Shown here piece by piece: positions 31,400-42,432 of a DNA stretch of 64,000 nt; positions within the stretch are counted from its first letter, which is position 1, and each line of letters begins with the position of its first letter. A program made the position numbers and the translations under genes. This stretch comes from Polycladomyces abyssicola. Lineage in GTDB: Bacteria > Bacillota > Bacilli > Thermoactinomycetales > JIR-001. A model generated the notes under the pieces. The model was given only the letters and a program-made list of their open reading frames with translations, made no database searches and was not told the origin of the DNA. Where the stretch lies: assembly GCF_018326425.1 (NCBI RefSeq), contig NZ_AP024601.1, positions 153,501-217,500 of the forward strand. Reading direction: 5' to 3'.

Positions 31400-31443
31400 A
31401 AAGTCAGAGGCGAACCTATGTGAATGATTTCGCCTCCGACTTT
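31400..31443 (+). other. Long hairpin in the fusA-tuf gap
   Basis: AAAGTCAGAGGCGAA (31400-31414) pairs with TTCGCCTCCGACTTT (31429-31443), 15 positions with a single A-C mismatch and a 14-nt loop. It lies 50 nt ahead of tuf. The tail is TTTCTC rather than a real T-run. The first half of the 238-bp gap shows nothing else clear. Confidence 0.65.
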
Positions 31444-31493
31444 CTCACATACATCTAAAAAACATTGGCAAATTTGAAGGAGGATCACGAAAA

Positions 31494-32684
31494 ATGGCCA
31501 AAGCCAAATTTGAGCGTACGAAACCGCACGTCAACATTGGTACGATCGGTCACGTTGACCACGGTAAAACCACGTTGACCGCCGCTATCACCACCGTTTT
31601 GGCGAAAACCGGTGGCGCTGTAGCAACTGCTTACGACCAAATCGACAAAGCTCCGGAAGAAAAAGAACGGGGCATCACGATCTCCACGGCTCACGTGGAA
31701 TATGAAACTGAAAACCGTCACTATGCGCACGTGGACTGCCCGGGTCACGCCGACTACGTGAAAAACATGATCACCGGTGCGGCCCAAATGGACGGTGCGA
31801 TCCTCGTAGTGTCCGCTGCGGACGGTCCGATGCCGCAAACCCGGGAGCACATCCTGCTGTCCCGTCAGGTCGGCGTTCCGTACATCGTTGTGTTCCTGAA
31901 CAAAGTGGACATGGTGGACGACGAAGAGCTGTTAGAACTGGTGGAAATGGAAGTGCGCGACCTGTTGTCCGAGTATGAATTCCCGGGCGACGAAATCCCG
32001 GTTGTGAAAGGTTCCGCTCTGAAAGCGCTGGAAAACCCGGACAGCGAGTGGGCCGACGCCATTCTCGAACTGATGAAAGCCGTGGACGAGTACATCCCGA
32101 CCCCGGAACGCGACAAAGACAAACCGTTCCTGATGCCGGTCGAGGACGTGTTCTCCATCACCGGTCGTGGTACGGTGGCCACCGGTCGTGTGGAACGCGG
32201 TACCATTAAAGTTGGCGACGAAGTGGAAATCGTGGGTCTGGCCGACGAAACCAAGAAAACGGTTGTTACCGGCGTGGAAATGTTCCGCAAGCTGCTGGAT
32301 GTGGCTGAAGCTGGTGACAACATCGGTGCCCTGCTGCGTGGGGTTGACCGGAAAGAAGTTGAACGCGGTCAAGTGTTGGCCAAACCGGGCAGCGTGAACC
32401 CGCACACCAAATTTGAAGCTCAAGTGTACATTCTGACCAAAGAAGAGGGCGGCCGTCACACCCCGTTCTTCAACGGTTATCGTCCGCAGTTCTACTTCCG
32501 GACCACGGACGTGACCGGCGTCATCAAACTGCCGGAAGGCACTGAAATGGTGATGCCTGGTGACAACATCAAAATGGAAGTGGAACTGATCGCTCCGATC
32601 GCGATCGAAGAAGGTACACGTTTCGCGATCCGCGAAGGTGGACGCACCGTGGGTGCCGGTGCCGTGTCCAAAATCCTCGGCTAA
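31494..32684 (+). CDS. tuf: Elongation factor Tu
   Basis: 396 residues. G1 GHVDHGKTT at about 19-27, [21 protein letters not shown], and domain III with [21 protein letters not shown]. Codon use is highly biased as expected of the most expressed protein. RBS AAGGAGGATC; strong terminator follows. Confidence 0.99.
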   Translation: MAKAKFERTKPHVNIGTIGHVDHGKTTLTAAITTVLAKTGGAVATAYDQIDKAPEEKERGITISTAHVEYETENRHYAHVDCPGHADYVKNMITGAAQMDGAILVVSAADGPMPQTREHILLSRQVGVPYIVVFLNKVDMVDDEELLELVEMEVRDLLSEYEFPGDEIPVVKGSALKALENPDSEWADAILELMKAVDEYIPTPERDKDKPFLMPVEDVFSITGRGTVATGRVERGTIKVGDEVEIVGLADETKKTVVTGVEMFRKLLDVAEAGDNIGALLRGVDRKEVERGQVLAKPGSVNPHTKFEAQVYILTKEEGGRHTPFFNGYRPQFYFRTTDVTGVIKLPEGTEMVMPGDNIKMEVELIAPIAIEEGTRFAIREGGRTVGAGAVSKILG

Positions 32685-32701
32685 TAAGCGTGGAAATGGA
32701 C

Positions 32702-32735
32702 AAACCCTCCGGGAATTTACCCGGAGGGTTTTATT
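32702..32735 (+). terminator. Rho-independent terminator after tuf
   Basis: AAACCCTCCGGG / CCCGGAGGGTTT, 12-bp perfect stem (32702-32713, 32720-32731), 6-nt loop and a T-rich tail. Confidence 0.93.
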
Positions 32736-32743
32736 CTCTTAGT

Positions 32744-32815
32744 GAGCTCGGCAGGGCTTGGTCAGCCGCTCGCCGATGAAAATATTGCCCCTACGGTTTC
32801 ATCAGAAATCGCTCT
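32744..32815 (+). repeat. Dispersed intergenic repeat, copy B (right-hand fragment)
   Basis: GCTCGGCAGGG, CGCTCGCC and ATTGCCCCTACGGTTTCATCAG match the right third of copy D (GCTCGGCAGGG, CGCTCACCC, ATTTGCCCCCTTACG, CCAG) in the same order. The left part is absent; the fragment starts just after the tuf terminator. Confidence 0.65.
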
Positions 32816-33031
32816 GATCCCGCTTTTTTGAGGGCGCGGGGGAGCGGGGCTGAAAAAGATGCGTGCGATATTGAGCAAACAGAACGCAGTATGGTCTACT
32901 AAGCATGTGTGTGGACATTCATAGATTCGAGTAAGCTTGAACGTAGAGTCGCGATTTTCCCACGGTTGATGGGCAATTTAAAATCTCTGACCCCGTAAAA
33001 GAGGAGAACCGGGAAAAAATCACGGTTTTCC
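32816..33031 (+). other. Gene-free stretch before the S10 operon
   Basis: Together with the repeat fragment and the leader this makes a 505-bp gap between tuf and rpsJ. I see no open frame with a ribosome-binding site, no tRNA and no repeat here. Two short G- and T-rich segments (near 32822 and 33010) may form weak hairpins. Confidence 0.5.
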
Positions 33032-33498
<467 letters not shown>

Positions 33499-33540
33499 TA
33501 CAGCATCAGAGAGGAAACACGGTGGTAGGAGGTGTGCGAC

Positions 33541-34167
33541 GTGAAAGGGATTCTCGGCAAAAAACTGGGGATGACTCAGGTGTTCACTGCCGATGGTACC
33601 GTGGTGCCGGTTACGGTGATTCAGGCCGGTCCGTGCGTGGTTCTTCAAAAGAAAGAAGAAACCACCGACGGATACGAAGCCATTCAATTGGGCTTTGAAG
33701 ACAAAAAAGAGCATCGGGCCAACAAACCGGAAATCGGCCATGCGAAAAAAGCGAACACGACGCCGAAAAAATTTGTGCGCGAAATCCGCGGCATGAATCC
33801 GGCTGAATACGAAGTGGGCCAAGAAATCAAAGTGGACTTGTTTCAAGAAGGGGAAATCGTGGACGTGACCGGCACGTCGAAAGGGAAAGGGTTTGCCGGT
33901 GCCATCAAGCGGCACAACCAAGCTCGCGGTCCGATGAGCCACGGTTCCCGTTATCATCGGGGTCCTGGTTCCTTGGGTCCGATCGCGCCGAACCGCGTGT
34001 TCAAGGGGCAAACGCTCCCGGGACGCATGGGCGGTGAACGCGTGACGATTCAAAACCTGGAAATCGTAAAAGTGGACACGGACAACAACCTGCTGTTGGT
34101 CAAAGGCTCCATTCCGGGTCCGCGAAACAGCTACGTGATCGTGAAATCCGCGGTAAAAAGCCGGTAA
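33541..34167 (+). CDS. rplC: 50S ribosomal protein L3
   Basis: 208 residues from GTG 33541 ([14 protein letters not shown]), 6 nt after GGAGGTG. The long central loop that reaches the peptidyl-transferase centre ([18 protein letters not shown]) is intact. Confidence 0.96.
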   Translation: MKGILGKKLGMTQVFTADGTVVPVTVIQAGPCVVLQKKEETTDGYEAIQLGFEDKKEHRANKPEIGHAKKANTTPKKFVREIRGMNPAEYEVGQEIKVDLFQEGEIVDVTGTSKGKGFAGAIKRHNQARGPMSHGSRYHRGPGSLGPIAPNRVFKGQTLPGRMGGERVTIQNLEIVKVDTDNNLLLVKGSIPGPRNSYVIVKSAVKSR

Positions 34168-34194
34168 TGAATGTCAGAGAAGGAGGGAGACGAC

Positions 34195-34821
34195 ATGCCC
34201 AAGGTAGCAGTATACGACATGAACGGCAGCCAAGTGGGGGAAATCGAACTGTCCGAAGCGATCTTCGGCATCGAGCCCAACAAGGCCGTTCTGCATGATG
34301 CCGTTGTGATGCAACAGGCATCTCTGCGCCGGGGGACCCACGCGGTGAAAAACCGTGCAGCCGTACGCGGCGGTGGACGGAAACCCTGGCGGCAAAAAGG
34401 TACCGGGCGCGCGCGTCACGGAAGCATTCGTTCGCCTCTGTGGGTGGGCGGTGGCGTGGTGTTCGGACCGACTCCGCGCAGCTACGCTTACAAATTGCCG
34501 AAGAAAGTACGTCGTCTGGCCATCAAATCCGCATTGTCCGCGAAAGTGAAGGACAACGAGCTGATCGTGCTGGACGATCTGAAAATGGAACAACCGAAAA
34601 CGCGTGAAATGGTACGCGTGCTCAACAACCTGAACGCTGACCGCAAAGCGCTGGTCGTCAGCGGTGCGTTCGATGAGAACGTGGCCTTGTCCGCGCGCAA
34701 CATTCCCGGCGTGAAGTTCATCCAAGCTGACGGTATCAACGTGCTGGATGTTCTGAGCCACGACAAGCTCATCATGACTCGGGACGCCATTGCCCGGGTG
34801 GAGGAGGTGTTCAGCCGGTGA
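34195..34821 (+). CDS. rplD: 50S ribosomal protein L4
   Basis: 208 residues from ATG 34195 ([12 protein letters not shown]). The exit-tunnel loop with [19 protein letters not shown] is intact, with no macrolide-resistance change apparent. The stop overlaps the rplW start. Confidence 0.96.
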   Translation: MPKVAVYDMNGSQVGEIELSEAIFGIEPNKAVLHDAVVMQQASLRRGTHAVKNRAAVRGGGRKPWRQKGTGRARHGSIRSPLWVGGGVVFGPTPRSYAYKLPKKVRRLAIKSALSAKVKDNELIVLDDLKMEQPKTREMVRVLNNLNADRKALVVSGAFDENVALSARNIPGVKFIQADGINVLDVLSHDKLIMTRDAIARVEEVFSR

Positions 34822-35105
34822 AAGACCCGCGTGACATCATCCGTCGTCCGATCATCACGGAAAAATCGACCGAGATGAACGAAGAGCGGAAATACGTCTT
34901 TGAAGTGGATCTGCGTGCCAACAAAACGGAGATCAAACAAGCCGTTGAAAAAATCTTCGGCGTGAAAGTGGAGAAAGTGAACACGATGCGTGTTCGCGGC
35001 AAGAAAAAACGCTATGGTCGTTTTACCGGCCGCACGCCTGAACGTAAAAAAGCGATCGTGAAACTGACGGCTGACAGCAAGCCCATCGAACTGTTCGAAG
35101 TGTAA
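34818..35105 (+). CDS. rplW: 50S ribosomal protein L23
   Basis: 95 residues; GTG start 34818 overlaps the rplD stop (GTGA). Tunnel-exit protein that docks trigger factor and SRP; conserved [12 protein letters not shown] and [12 protein letters not shown] segments. Confidence 0.96.
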   Translation: MKDPRDIIRRPIITEKSTEMNEERKYVFEVDLRANKTEIKQAVEKIFGVKVEKVNTMRVRGKKKRYGRFTGRTPERKKAIVKLTADSKPIELFEV

Positions 35106-35131
35106 GCCCAGGGAAAAGGAGGGAATGAGGC

Positions 35132-35962
35132 ATGGGCATCAAACGTTTTAAACCGACTTCTCCGGGTCGTCGTCAAATGACGGTGTCCACTTTTGAGGAG
35201 ATTACGACGGATAAACCGGAAAAATCGCTTGTTGTTACTTTGCCCAAAAAGTCCGGCCGTAACAACCAAGGGAAAATCACGGTCCGGCACCAAGGTGGCG
35301 GTCACAAGCGGAAATACCGGATCATCGACTTCAAGCGCGACAAAGACGGTATTCCCGGCCGCGTTGCCACAATCGAATACGATCCGAACCGTTCGGCCAA
35401 CATCGCCCTCATTCATTATGCGGACGGTGAAAAACGGTACATCCTGGCGCCGCACGGCTTGAAAGTGGGTCAGGAAATCATGTCCGGTCCCGATGCTGAC
35501 ATCAAAGTGGGGAACGCCCTGCCGCTGGCTAACATTCCGGTCGGTACGGTGATCCACAACATCGAGCTGAAACCGGGGCGCGGTGGACAATTGGTTCGTG
35601 CTGCTGGTGCGCAAGCACAATTGATGGGGAAAGAAGGCAAATACGCCATCGTACGTTTGACCTCTGGCGAAATGCGGATGATCCACATCAACTGCCGCGC
35701 AACGATTGGTCAAGTGGGTAACCTGGATCACGAGCTGATCACGATCGGGAAAGCCGGACGTGCTCGTTGGCTCGGCAAACGCCCGACGGTACGCGGTTCC
35801 GTGATGAACCCGAGCGACCACCCGCACGGCGGTGGTGAAGGTAAGGCTCCGATCGGTCGGAAATCTCCGGTCACCCCGTGGGGCAAACCGACATTGGGCT
35901 ACAAAACACGGAAGAAAAACAAGCCTTCGGACAAATACATCATCCGTCGTCGCAAGAAGTAA
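35132..35962 (+). CDS. rplB: 50S ribosomal protein L2
   Basis: 276 residues. The SH3-like core and the C-terminal extension with [20 protein letters not shown] (the histidine-bearing loop near the peptidyl-transferase centre) are complete. Confidence 0.98.
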   Translation: MGIKRFKPTSPGRRQMTVSTFEEITTDKPEKSLVVTLPKKSGRNNQGKITVRHQGGGHKRKYRIIDFKRDKDGIPGRVATIEYDPNRSANIALIHYADGEKRYILAPHGLKVGQEIMSGPDADIKVGNALPLANIPVGTVIHNIELKPGRGGQLVRAAGAQAQLMGKEGKYAIVRLTSGEMRMIHINCRATIGQVGNLDHELITIGKAGRARWLGKRPTVRGSVMNPSDHPHGGGEGKAPIGRKSPVTPWGKPTLGYKTRKKNKPSDKYIIRRRKK

Positions 35963-36007
35963 CGGCTTTTTGGGTCATAAGCACCTACCGGAAGGGAGGT
36001 TGGATGC

Positions 36008-36289
36008 ATGGGTCGCAGCCTGAAGAAAGGGCCCTTTGCGGATGAGCATCTGTTGAAAAAAGTGCGGGAGCTGAACGAGAAGAACGAGAAGCGCGTGATC
36101 AAAACCTGGTCCCGTCGTTCCACCATTTTCCCGGAATTCGTTGGACACACAATCGCCGTGCACGACGGACGCAAACACGTGCCGGTGTACATCACGGAAG
36201 ACATGGTGGGACACAAACTGGGTGAGTTTGTGCCGACCCGCACCTTCCGCGGTCATGCGGGAGATGACAAGAAAACGAAGAAGCGGTAA
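36008..36289 (+). CDS. rpsS: 30S ribosomal protein S19
   Basis: 93 residues: [18 protein letters not shown] start and [19 protein letters not shown] core. RBS GGGAGGTTGG. Confidence 0.97.
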   Translation: MGRSLKKGPFADEHLLKKVRELNEKNEKRVIKTWSRRSTIFPEFVGHTIAVHDGRKHVPVYITEDMVGHKLGEFVPTRTFRGHAGDDKKTKKR

Positions 36290-36325
36290 GGAAGGCGCTA
36301 GGTTAGCGAGAGAGGAGGTCGTCAC

Positions 36326-36658
36326 ATGCAAGCGAAAGCCGTCGCTCGTTACGTACGGATTGCACCTCGCAAAGCGCGTTTGGTAATCGACTTGATCCGC
36401 GGCAAATCGGTGGAGGAAGCGTTGGCGATCCTGCGTTTCACCCCGCGCGCCGCTTCTCCGATCATCGAGAAAGTGCTCAAGTCCGCCATCGCGAACGCTG
36501 AGCACAATCACAACATGGACGTACGGCGGTTGGTCGTGGAAAAAGCGTACGTGGACGAAGGGCCCACGATGAAACGGTACCGTCCGCGCGCACAAGGACG
36601 TGCCAGCCGGATCAACAAACGGACCAGCCACATCACGGTCATCGTATCTGAGAAATAA
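36326..36658 (+). CDS. rplV: 50S ribosomal protein L22
   Basis: 110 residues. [20 protein letters not shown] start; the tunnel beta-hairpin ([20 protein letters not shown]) is full length, with no macrolide-type deletion. Confidence 0.97.
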   Translation: MQAKAVARYVRIAPRKARLVIDLIRGKSVEEALAILRFTPRAASPIIEKVLKSAIANAEHNHNMDVRRLVVEKAYVDEGPTMKRYRPRAQGRASRINKRTSHITVIVSEK

Positions 36659-36672
36659 GGAGGGATGAAACG

Positions 36673-37332
36673 GTGGGTCAAAAGGTAAGCCCGGTAGGTT
36701 TGCGGGTTGGCATCATCCGTGACTGGGAATCCAAATGGTTTGCCGGGAAAGATTATGCCGACCTGTTGCACGAGGACATCAAGATTCGAGAGTTCATTCG
36801 CAAACGGATGAAAGACGCCGCGATCTCGAGCATCGAGATTGAGCGGGCAGCCAACCGCGTCAACATCACCATTCACACCGCGAAACCGGGGATGGTGATC
36901 GGGAAGGGCGGTTCGGAAGTCGAAGCATTGCGTCAAGCGCTGAACAAATTGACCGGTAAAAAAGTGCACATCAACATCAGCGAAATCAAAAATCCGGAAC
37001 TGGACGCCTATCTGGTGGCGGAAAACATCGCGCAACAACTGGAGCGCCGTATTTCCTTCCGCCGTGCGATGAAACAGGCGATCCAACGCACCTTGCGCGC
37101 TGGAGCGAAAGGGATTCGCACCCAAGTGAGCGGACGTCTGGGTGGTGCGGACATTGCGCGTACGGAAGGCTACAGCGAAGGTACGGTGCCGCTTCACACT
37201 CTGCGTGCGGATATTGACTACGGTTTTGCCGAAGCGCACACGACCTACGGACGGATTGGCGTGAAAGTGTGGATTTATCGCGGTGAAGTGCTTCCCAAGA
37301 AGAAAAAAGGAGACGCGGAAGGGGGCGAATAA
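36673..37332 (+). CDS. rpsC: 30S ribosomal protein S3
   Basis: 219 residues, GTG start. KH domain with [15 protein letters not shown] (GXXG loop) and C-terminal [13 protein letters not shown]. Part of the mRNA entry helicase surface. Confidence 0.97.
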   Translation: MGQKVSPVGLRVGIIRDWESKWFAGKDYADLLHEDIKIREFIRKRMKDAAISSIEIERAANRVNITIHTAKPGMVIGKGGSEVEALRQALNKLTGKKVHINISEIKNPELDAYLVAENIAQQLERRISFRRAMKQAIQRTLRAGAKGIRTQVSGRLGGADIARTEGYSEGTVPLHTLRADIDYGFAEAHTTYGRIGVKVWIYRGEVLPKKKKGDAEGGE

Positions 37333-37334
37333 CG

Positions 37335-37760
37335 ATGCTGATGCCGAAACGCACCAAGTACCGCAAAGAGCACCGCGGCCGGATGAAAGGCCGGGCCAAA
37401 GGCGGTACCGAAGTGGCATTTGGTGAATACGGTCTGCAAGCTTTGGAGCCGTCTTGGATCACCAACCGGCAAATCGAAGCAGCCCGTGTTGCCATGACCC
37501 GTTACATCAAACGGGGCGGGAAAGTCTGGATCAAAATCTTCCCGGACAAACCGGTAACCCAAAAACCGCTTGAGGTGCGGATGGGTAGCGGTAAAGGTTC
37601 GCCCGAAAAATGGGTGGCCGTCGTGAAACCGGGTAAGATCTTGTTCGAACTGGCAGGTGTGCCGGAAGAAGTCGCACGTGAAGCGATGCGGCTGGCGGCT
37701 CACAAACTGCCGATCAAAACGAAATTCGTAAAACGGAATGAAGCGGGTGGTAGCGAATGA
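37335..37760 (+). CDS. rplP: 50S ribosomal protein L16
   Basis: 141 residues: [19 protein letters not shown] start, two bases after the rpsC stop. Contacts tRNA at the A site. Stop overlaps the rpmC start (ATGA). Confidence 0.97.
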   Translation: MLMPKRTKYRKEHRGRMKGRAKGGTEVAFGEYGLQALEPSWITNRQIEAARVAMTRYIKRGGKVWIKIFPDKPVTQKPLEVRMGSGKGSPEKWVAVVKPGKILFELAGVPEEVAREAMRLAAHKLPIKTKFVKRNEAGGSE

Positions 37761-37969
37761 AAGCGAAAGAGCTGATGGACATGACCACCGCGGAAATCGA
37801 ACAAAAACTGCGTGAGCTCAAGGAAGAACTGTTTAACCTCCGGTTCCAAAAAGCGACCGGGCAATTGGAGAACCCGGCCCGGATCCGTCAGGTTCGCAAA
37901 GACATCGCCCGCGCTAAAACCGTTTTGCGGGAGCGCGAACTGGGGATCGAAAGGAGGAAACAGGCATGA
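37757..37969 (+). CDS. rpmC: 50S ribosomal protein L29
   Basis: 70 residues, two helices: [20 protein letters not shown] and [18 protein letters not shown]. Overlaps both rplP and rpsQ by 4 bases. Confidence 0.96.
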   Translation: MKAKELMDMTTAEIEQKLRELKEELFNLRFQKATGQLENPARIRQVRKDIARAKTVLRERELGIERRKQA

Positions 37970-38229
37970 CCGAGCGCAATCGTCGGAAAGTACGCGTCGG
38001 CAAAGTGGTCAGCGATAAGATGGACAAGACGATTGTCGTGGCGGTGGAGACCTACAAACGTGATCCGCTGTACGGCAAGCGCGTGAAATACACCAAAAAG
38101 TTCAAAGCCCATGATGAGCAAAACCAAGCCAAAGTGGGCGACATCGTAAAGATCATGGAAACGCGGCCGCTTTCCAAAGAGAAGCGTTGGCGTTTGGTTG
38201 AGATCGTCGAAGAAGCCGTGATCATCTGA
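37966..38229 (+). CDS. rpsQ: 30S ribosomal protein S17
   Basis: 87 residues with OB fold; [18 protein letters not shown] and [18 protein letters not shown] are typical. ATGA overlap with rpmC and an internal AAAGGAGGAAA site. Confidence 0.97.
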   Translation: MTERNRRKVRVGKVVSDKMDKTIVVAVETYKRDPLYGKRVKYTKKFKAHDEQNQAKVGDIVKIMETRPLSKEKRWRLVEIVEEAVII

Positions 38230-38261
38230 CGCTCGGGAAGTGAAGGGAAGGAGGGAAATCG

Positions 38262-38630
38262 ATGATTCAACCGCAAAGCCGCCTGCGTGTAGCTGACAAC
38301 TCCGGAGCCAAAGAGTTGATGTGCATCAAAGTGCTGGGCGGATCGAAACGGAAATCCGCCGGGATTGGTGACATCATCGTAGCTTCCGTGAAACAGGCAA
38401 CACCCGGTGGCGTTGTCAAGAAAGGGGACGTCGTGAAAGCTGTCGTGGTTCGTACGGTGCGTCCGACTCGTCGTAGCGATGGTTCCTACATCCGTTTTGA
38501 CGAAAACGCCGCTGTGGTGATCAAGGAAGACAAAAGCCCGCGTGGTACCCGGATTTTCGGACCTGTGGCCCGGGAATTGCGCGAAAAAGACTTCATGAAA
38601 ATCATCTCGCTGGCGCCGGAAGTACTGTGA
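38262..38630 (+). CDS. rplN: 50S ribosomal protein L14
   Basis: 122 residues: [20 protein letters not shown] start, [22 protein letters not shown] end. Binds the silencing factor RsfS in other bacteria. Confidence 0.97.
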   Translation: MIQPQSRLRVADNSGAKELMCIKVLGGSKRKSAGIGDIIVASVKQATPGGVVKKGDVVKAVVVRTVRPTRRSDGSYIRFDENAAVVIKEDKSPRGTRIFGPVARELREKDFMKIISLAPEVL

Positions 38631-38675
38631 CGGCGTGGCGTAACCCAAGCAACGGAACGTGAGGAGGTGCCGAGC

Positions 38676-39056
38676 ATGAGCGCCAAGCGCCCGAACAAAT
38701 TGCACATCAAAACGGGAGACACCGTGATCGTGATGCGCGGGAAAGAAGCGCCGACGCGCGACAAAAACGGGAACAAAGTGTACACCAAAGGTCGGGTATT
38801 GAAAGTGTTCCCGAAAGAGCAACGCGCGTTAGTGGAAGGGGTCAACATGGTGAAGAAGCACACCCGCCCGACCCCGAACAACCCGCAAGGCGGCATCATT
38901 GAAAAAGAAGCGCCGATTCACATCTCCAACCTGATGTTGGAAGACCCGAAAACGAAAGAACCGACCCGGATCGGATACAAATTCATCGAAGGCAAAGACG
39001 GCAAGCTGAAAAAAGTGCGCTATGCCAAAAAATCCGGCGAAATTATCGACAAATGA
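38676..39056 (+). CDS. rplX: 50S ribosomal protein L24, with an insertion in the KOW loop
   Basis: 126 residues, about 20 more than the B. subtilis protein. The KOW start reads [15 protein letters not shown], then [13 protein letters not shown] is inserted ahead of KGRVLKVFP, where relatives read only a short GKDKGK-type turn. The C-terminal half ([31 protein letters not shown]) is standard. ATG 38676 is 6 nt after GGAGGTG; an in-frame GTG at 38667 is part of the ribosome-binding site. L24 starts 50S assembly. Confidence 0.94.
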   Translation: MSAKRPNKLHIKTGDTVIVMRGKEAPTRDKNGNKVYTKGRVLKVFPKEQRALVEGVNMVKKHTRPTPNNPQGGIIEKEAPIHISNLMLEDPKTKEPTRIGYKFIEGKDGKLKKVRYAKKSGEIIDK

Positions 39057-39086
39057 CGGACGGATTGAGGAAGGGAGGGACCTCTG

Positions 39087-39635
39087 TTGGCAACACCCAG
39101 GCTCAAACAAAAGTATCGTGAAGAGATCACCCCGGCCCTGATGAAGAAGTTCAACTACTCTTCGCCGATGCAGGTGCCGAAAGTGGAAAAAGTGGTGATC
39201 AACATGGGTGTGGGTGAAGCGGTGCAAAATCCGAAAGTGCTGGATGGCGCCGTGGAAGACCTAACCCTGATTTCCGGTCAAAAACCGGTGATCACCCGGG
39301 CGAAAAAATCGATCGCAGGATTCAAATTGCGGGAAGGCATGCCGATCGGTTGCAAAGTGACGTTGCGTGGCGATCGGATGTATTACTTCCTGGACAAATT
39401 GTTTAACGTGGCGCTGCCGCGCGTGCGCGACTTCCGCGGGGTGTCCCCGAAATCCTTCGACGGTCGCGGCAACTACACGCTCGGCTTGAAAGAGCAGCTG
39501 ATCTTCCCGGAAATCGACTATGATAAAGTGGACAAAGTGCGCGGGATGGACGTCATTATCGTCACTACCGCCGAGACGGACGAAGAAGCCCGTGAATTGC
39601 TCGCGCAATTGGGTATGCCCTTTCGCAAACAATAA
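39087..39635 (+). CDS. rplE: 50S ribosomal protein L5
   Basis: 182 residues, TTG start at 39087 behind [20 protein letters not shown] and the P-site tRNA loop region [18 protein letters not shown] are present. 5S rRNA binder. Confidence 0.97.
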   Translation: MATPRLKQKYREEITPALMKKFNYSSPMQVPKVEKVVINMGVGEAVQNPKVLDGAVEDLTLISGQKPVITRAKKSIAGFKLREGMPIGCKVTLRGDRMYYFLDKLFNVALPRVRDFRGVSPKSFDGRGNYTLGLKEQLIFPEIDYDKVDKVRGMDVIIVTTAETDEEARELLAQLGMPFRKQ

Positions 39636-39672
39636 ACGGGAACGTAACTAAACGGCAAAGGAGGGGGATCCG

Positions 39673-39858
39673 TTGGCCAAGAAGTCGATGATCGCCAAAG
39701 CGAAGCGCAAACCGAAATTCAAAGTGCGCGCCTACACCCGGTGTGAGCGGTGCGGACGGCCGCACGCCGTCATGCGCAAGTTCCGCCTCTGCCGGATTTG
39801 CTTCCGTGAATTGGCGTACAAAGGGCAGATTCCCGGCGTGAAAAAAGCCAGCTGGTAA
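39673..39858 (+). CDS. rpsZ: 30S ribosomal protein S14, zinc-binding form
   Basis: 61 residues with CERCG and CRICF, the zinc-ribbon (C+) type. TTG start behind AAAGGAGGGGG. No zinc-free paralogue lies in the window. Confidence 0.97.
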   Translation: MAKKSMIAKAKRKPKFKVRAYTRCERCGRPHAVMRKFRLCRICFRELAYKGQIPGVKKASW

Positions 39859-39882
39859 TGGAAGTGGAAGGAGGGAAAGAGC

Positions 39883-40281
39883 ATGGTGATGACAGACCCG
39901 ATTGCTGACATGCTGACACGGATCCGCAACGCGAACTTGGTTCGCCATGAGAGCTTGGAAGTGCCTGCTTCCAAAATGAAACGCGAGATCTGCGAAATTC
40001 TGAAGCGCGAAGGGTTCATCCGCGACGCGGAATACATTGAGGACGGAAAACAAGGGATCATCCGGATCTTCCTGAAGTACGGCAAGAACAATGAACGCGT
40101 CATCACCGGGCTGAAGCGGATCAGCAAACCGGGCTTGCGCGTCTACGCGAAGCACAACGAAATTCCGCGGGTACTGCGCGGTCTCGGCATTGCGATCTTG
40201 TCCACCTCGAAAGGGGTCATGACGGACAAAGAAGCGCGTCAAGCCAAGGTCGGCGGCGAAGTTATCTGTTACGTGTGGTAA
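39883..40281 (+). CDS. rpsH: 30S ribosomal protein S8
   Basis: 132 residues: [20 protein letters not shown] start and [14 protein letters not shown]...GGEVICYVW end. Autoregulates spc operons in E. coli. ATG 39883 is 7 nt after GGAGGG. Confidence 0.97.
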   Translation: MVMTDPIADMLTRIRNANLVRHESLEVPASKMKREICEILKREGFIRDAEYIEDGKQGIIRIFLKYGKNNERVITGLKRISKPGLRVYAKHNEIPRVLRGLGIAILSTSKGVMTDKEARQAKVGGEVICYVW

Positions 40282-40312
40282 TATCGGCGGAAATGAATGG
40301 AGGTGAACACGC

Positions 40313-40849
40313 ATGTCGCGGATCGGCAAGAAACCGATTGACATCCCCAACGGGGTGGAAGTAACAATCAATGGAAGCCACGTGGTCGTGAAAGGACCGA
40401 AAGGCACATTGGAACGGACGTTCCACCCCGATATGACGATCAAACTGGAAAACAACCAACTGGTGGTGGAGCGGCCGAGCGATGAACGTCATCATCGCGC
40501 GTTGCACGGAACCACCCGCAGCCTTTTGGCCAATATGATCGAAGGTGTGACGAAGGGATTCAGCAAAACGCTTGAGCTGGTCGGCGTCGGTTACCGCGCC
40601 CAGAAAAAAGGCAACACGGTCGTCATCAGCGTCGGTTACTCCCACCCGGTTGAGGTGGAACAACGGGAAGGCATCGAGCTGGAAGTCCCGGCACAAAACC
40701 AAATCGTGGTCAAAGGGATCGACAAACAGCTCGTGGGTGCCGTGGCGGCCAACATTCGCGCCATTCGCGAACCTGAGCCGTATAAAGGCAAAGGGATCAA
40801 ATACATTGATGAACGGATTCGGCGCAAAGAGGGTAAAACCGGTAAGTAA
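40313..40849 (+). CDS. rplF: 50S ribosomal protein L6
   Basis: 178 residues, two repeated domains, C-terminal signature [13 protein letters not shown]. Near the factor-binding site. Confidence 0.97.
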   Translation: MSRIGKKPIDIPNGVEVTINGSHVVVKGPKGTLERTFHPDMTIKLENNQLVVERPSDERHHRALHGTTRSLLANMIEGVTKGFSKTLELVGVGYRAQKKGNTVVISVGYSHPVEVEQREGIELEVPAQNQIVVKGIDKQLVGAVAANIRAIREPEPYKGKGIKYIDERIRRKEGKTGK

Positions 40850-40879
40850 TCTTAGGAACGTGAAGGGAGTGAATGCGGC

Positions 40880-41248
40880 GTGATCACCAAAGTGGACCGC
40901 AATCAAAAGCGGAAAAAGCGTCATCTGCGTGTGCGGAAAAAAGTGTTCGGCACGGCTGAGCGTCCGCGTTTGAACGTGTTCCGCTCGTCCAAGAACATCT
41001 ACGCGCAATTGATCGATGACGTGGCCGGCCACACGGTGGCTTCCGCTTCCACCTTGGATCCGGAATTCAAGGAACTCGGGATCTACGGCGGCAATGTCGA
41101 AGCCGCCCGCAAAGTCGGTGAATTGATCGCAAAACGGGCGATTGAAAAAGGATACAAAAAAGTGGTCTTCGACCGCGCGGGTTACCTCTATCACGGACGG
41201 GTGAAAGCCCTGGCCGAAGGTGCCCGGGAAGGAGGGCTCGAGTTTTGA
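40880..41248 (+). CDS. rplR: 50S ribosomal protein L18
   Basis: 122 residues, GTG start. [18 protein letters not shown] and [20 protein letters not shown] are typical. 5S rRNA binder with L5. Confidence 0.97.
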   Translation: MITKVDRNQKRKKRHLRVRKKVFGTAERPRLNVFRSSKNIYAQLIDDVAGHTVASASTLDPEFKELGIYGGNVEAARKVGELIAKRAIEKGYKKVVFDRAGYLYHGRVKALAEGAREGGLEF

Positions 41249-41265
41249 GCAAAGGAGGGAAACCG

Positions 41266-41763
41266 ATGAAAAACGAACCGGCTGCGACCGAACTGATTGA
41301 AAAAGTGGTCAGCATCAACCGGGTGGCCAAAGTGGTGAAAGGGGGTCGCCGGTTCAGCTTCAGCGCGCTGGTTGTCGTCGGTGACGGCAAAGGCATGGTC
41401 GGTGCTGGGATCGGTAAGGCTGCTGAAGTGCCGGAAGCGATCCGGAAGGGGATCGAAGACGCGAAGAAGAATATGATCCGTGTCCCGTTGATGGGGACCA
41501 CGATTCCGCATGAAATCATCGGCAAATTTGGTGCCGGCCGCGTTCTGTTGATGCCGGCTTCCGAAGGTACGGGTGTGATCGCCGGCGGTCCGGTGCGTGA
41601 CGTGTTGACCGTGGCCGGTGTAGGCGACATCCTGACGAAATCGATCGGTTCCAACAACCCGATCAACATGGTGCGGGCGACGTTGGAAGGCCTGAAAGGA
41701 TTGAAACGGCCGGAGGACGTAGCGCGCCTGCGCGGAAAAACCGTCGAGGAACTGTTAGGATAA
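41266..41763 (+). CDS. rpsE: 30S ribosomal protein S5
   Basis: 165 residues from ATG 41266 behind AAAGGAGGG. dsRBD-like N-terminal half ([20 protein letters not shown]), spectinomycin loop, and [22 protein letters not shown] C-terminal half. An upstream in-frame start overlaps rplR and the ribosome-binding site. Confidence 0.97.
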   Translation: MKNEPAATELIEKVVSINRVAKVVKGGRRFSFSALVVVGDGKGMVGAGIGKAAEVPEAIRKGIEDAKKNMIRVPLMGTTIPHEIIGKFGAGRVLLMPASEGTGVIAGGPVRDVLTVAGVGDILTKSIGSNNPINMVRATLEGLKGLKRPEDVARLRGKTVEELLG

Positions 41764-41775
41764 GGAGGGATGACC

Positions 41776-41964
41776 GTGGCAAAGAAACTGGCTATCACCC
41801 TCAAACGGAGTATGATCGGCCGTCCGGAAAAGCACCGGGTCACCCTTCGCACGTTGGGTCTTCGTAAACGGGAACAAACCGTGGTTCACAGTGACAATCC
41901 GGCCATTCGCGGGATGGTCAATCAAGTCAAGCACCTGGTGGAAGTAAAGGAAATCGACGAGTAA
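41776..41964 (+). CDS. rpmD: 50S ribosomal protein L30
   Basis: 62 residues: [19 protein letters not shown], single small domain. GTG 41776 is 6 nt after GGAGGG; the in-frame ATG at 41770 directly abuts that site and would be poorly used. Confidence 0.95.
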   Translation: MAKKLAITLKRSMIGRPEKHRVTLRTLGLRKREQTVVHSDNPAIRGMVNQVKHLVEVKEIDE

Positions 41965-41998
41965 TCGACGAGCACACGACGAAGAGGAGGTGCGAGTG

Positions 41999-42432
41999 AT
42001 GAAGCTCCATGAGCTGCAACCTGCTCCGGGTTCCCGGAAACCGAAAAAGCGGGTGGGCCGCGGAATTGCCGCCGGACAAGGTAAAACGGCGGGCCGGGGC
42101 ACCAAAAAGCGCGTTCGGGCGGCGGTGTTCGTCCGGGATTTGAGGGGGGACAAAACCCCATTTACCGTCGTTTGCCTAAACGCGGTTTTACCAACCCCAA
42201 CCGGAAAGAGTACGCGGTGGTTAACCTCAGCACGTTGAATCGTTTCGAGGAAGGCACGGTTGTAACGCCGGAGTTGCTGATGGAAACCGGGATTGTGAAG
42301 AAATTGCAAGACGGCTTGAAAGTGCTGGGCGACGGTGAGCTGAAAGTGAAGCTGACGGTGAAAGCCCACAAATTCTCCCGCACTGCCGTGGAGAAAATCG
42401 AAGCCGCCGGTGGAGCGACGGAGGTGCTCTGA
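41999..42432 (+). pseudogene. rplO: 50S ribosomal protein L15, frameshifted near codon 36
   Basis: The first frame reads [20 protein letters not shown] to GRGTK (codon 36) and then leaves the L15 sequence, ending at 42238. From 42109 the next frame continues perfectly: [17 protein letters not shown], then [19 protein letters not shown] to the stop at 42432. Relatives have T-K-G-Q-K-A-R here, so 7 nt are missing at 42104-42109; adding them back gives 146 codons, the usual length. CAAAAAG at 42103-42109 is a slippery heptamer in the correct phase, so a -1 shift would give a 144-residue protein lacking only two residues. Sequencing or assembly error is also possible. L15 is dispensable in some bacteria. 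Confidence 0.9.

Noticed and set aside
42172..42432. Separate short gene beginning at TTG 42172
   Set aside because: It is the C-terminal part of L15 after the frameshift, without its own ribosome-binding site.
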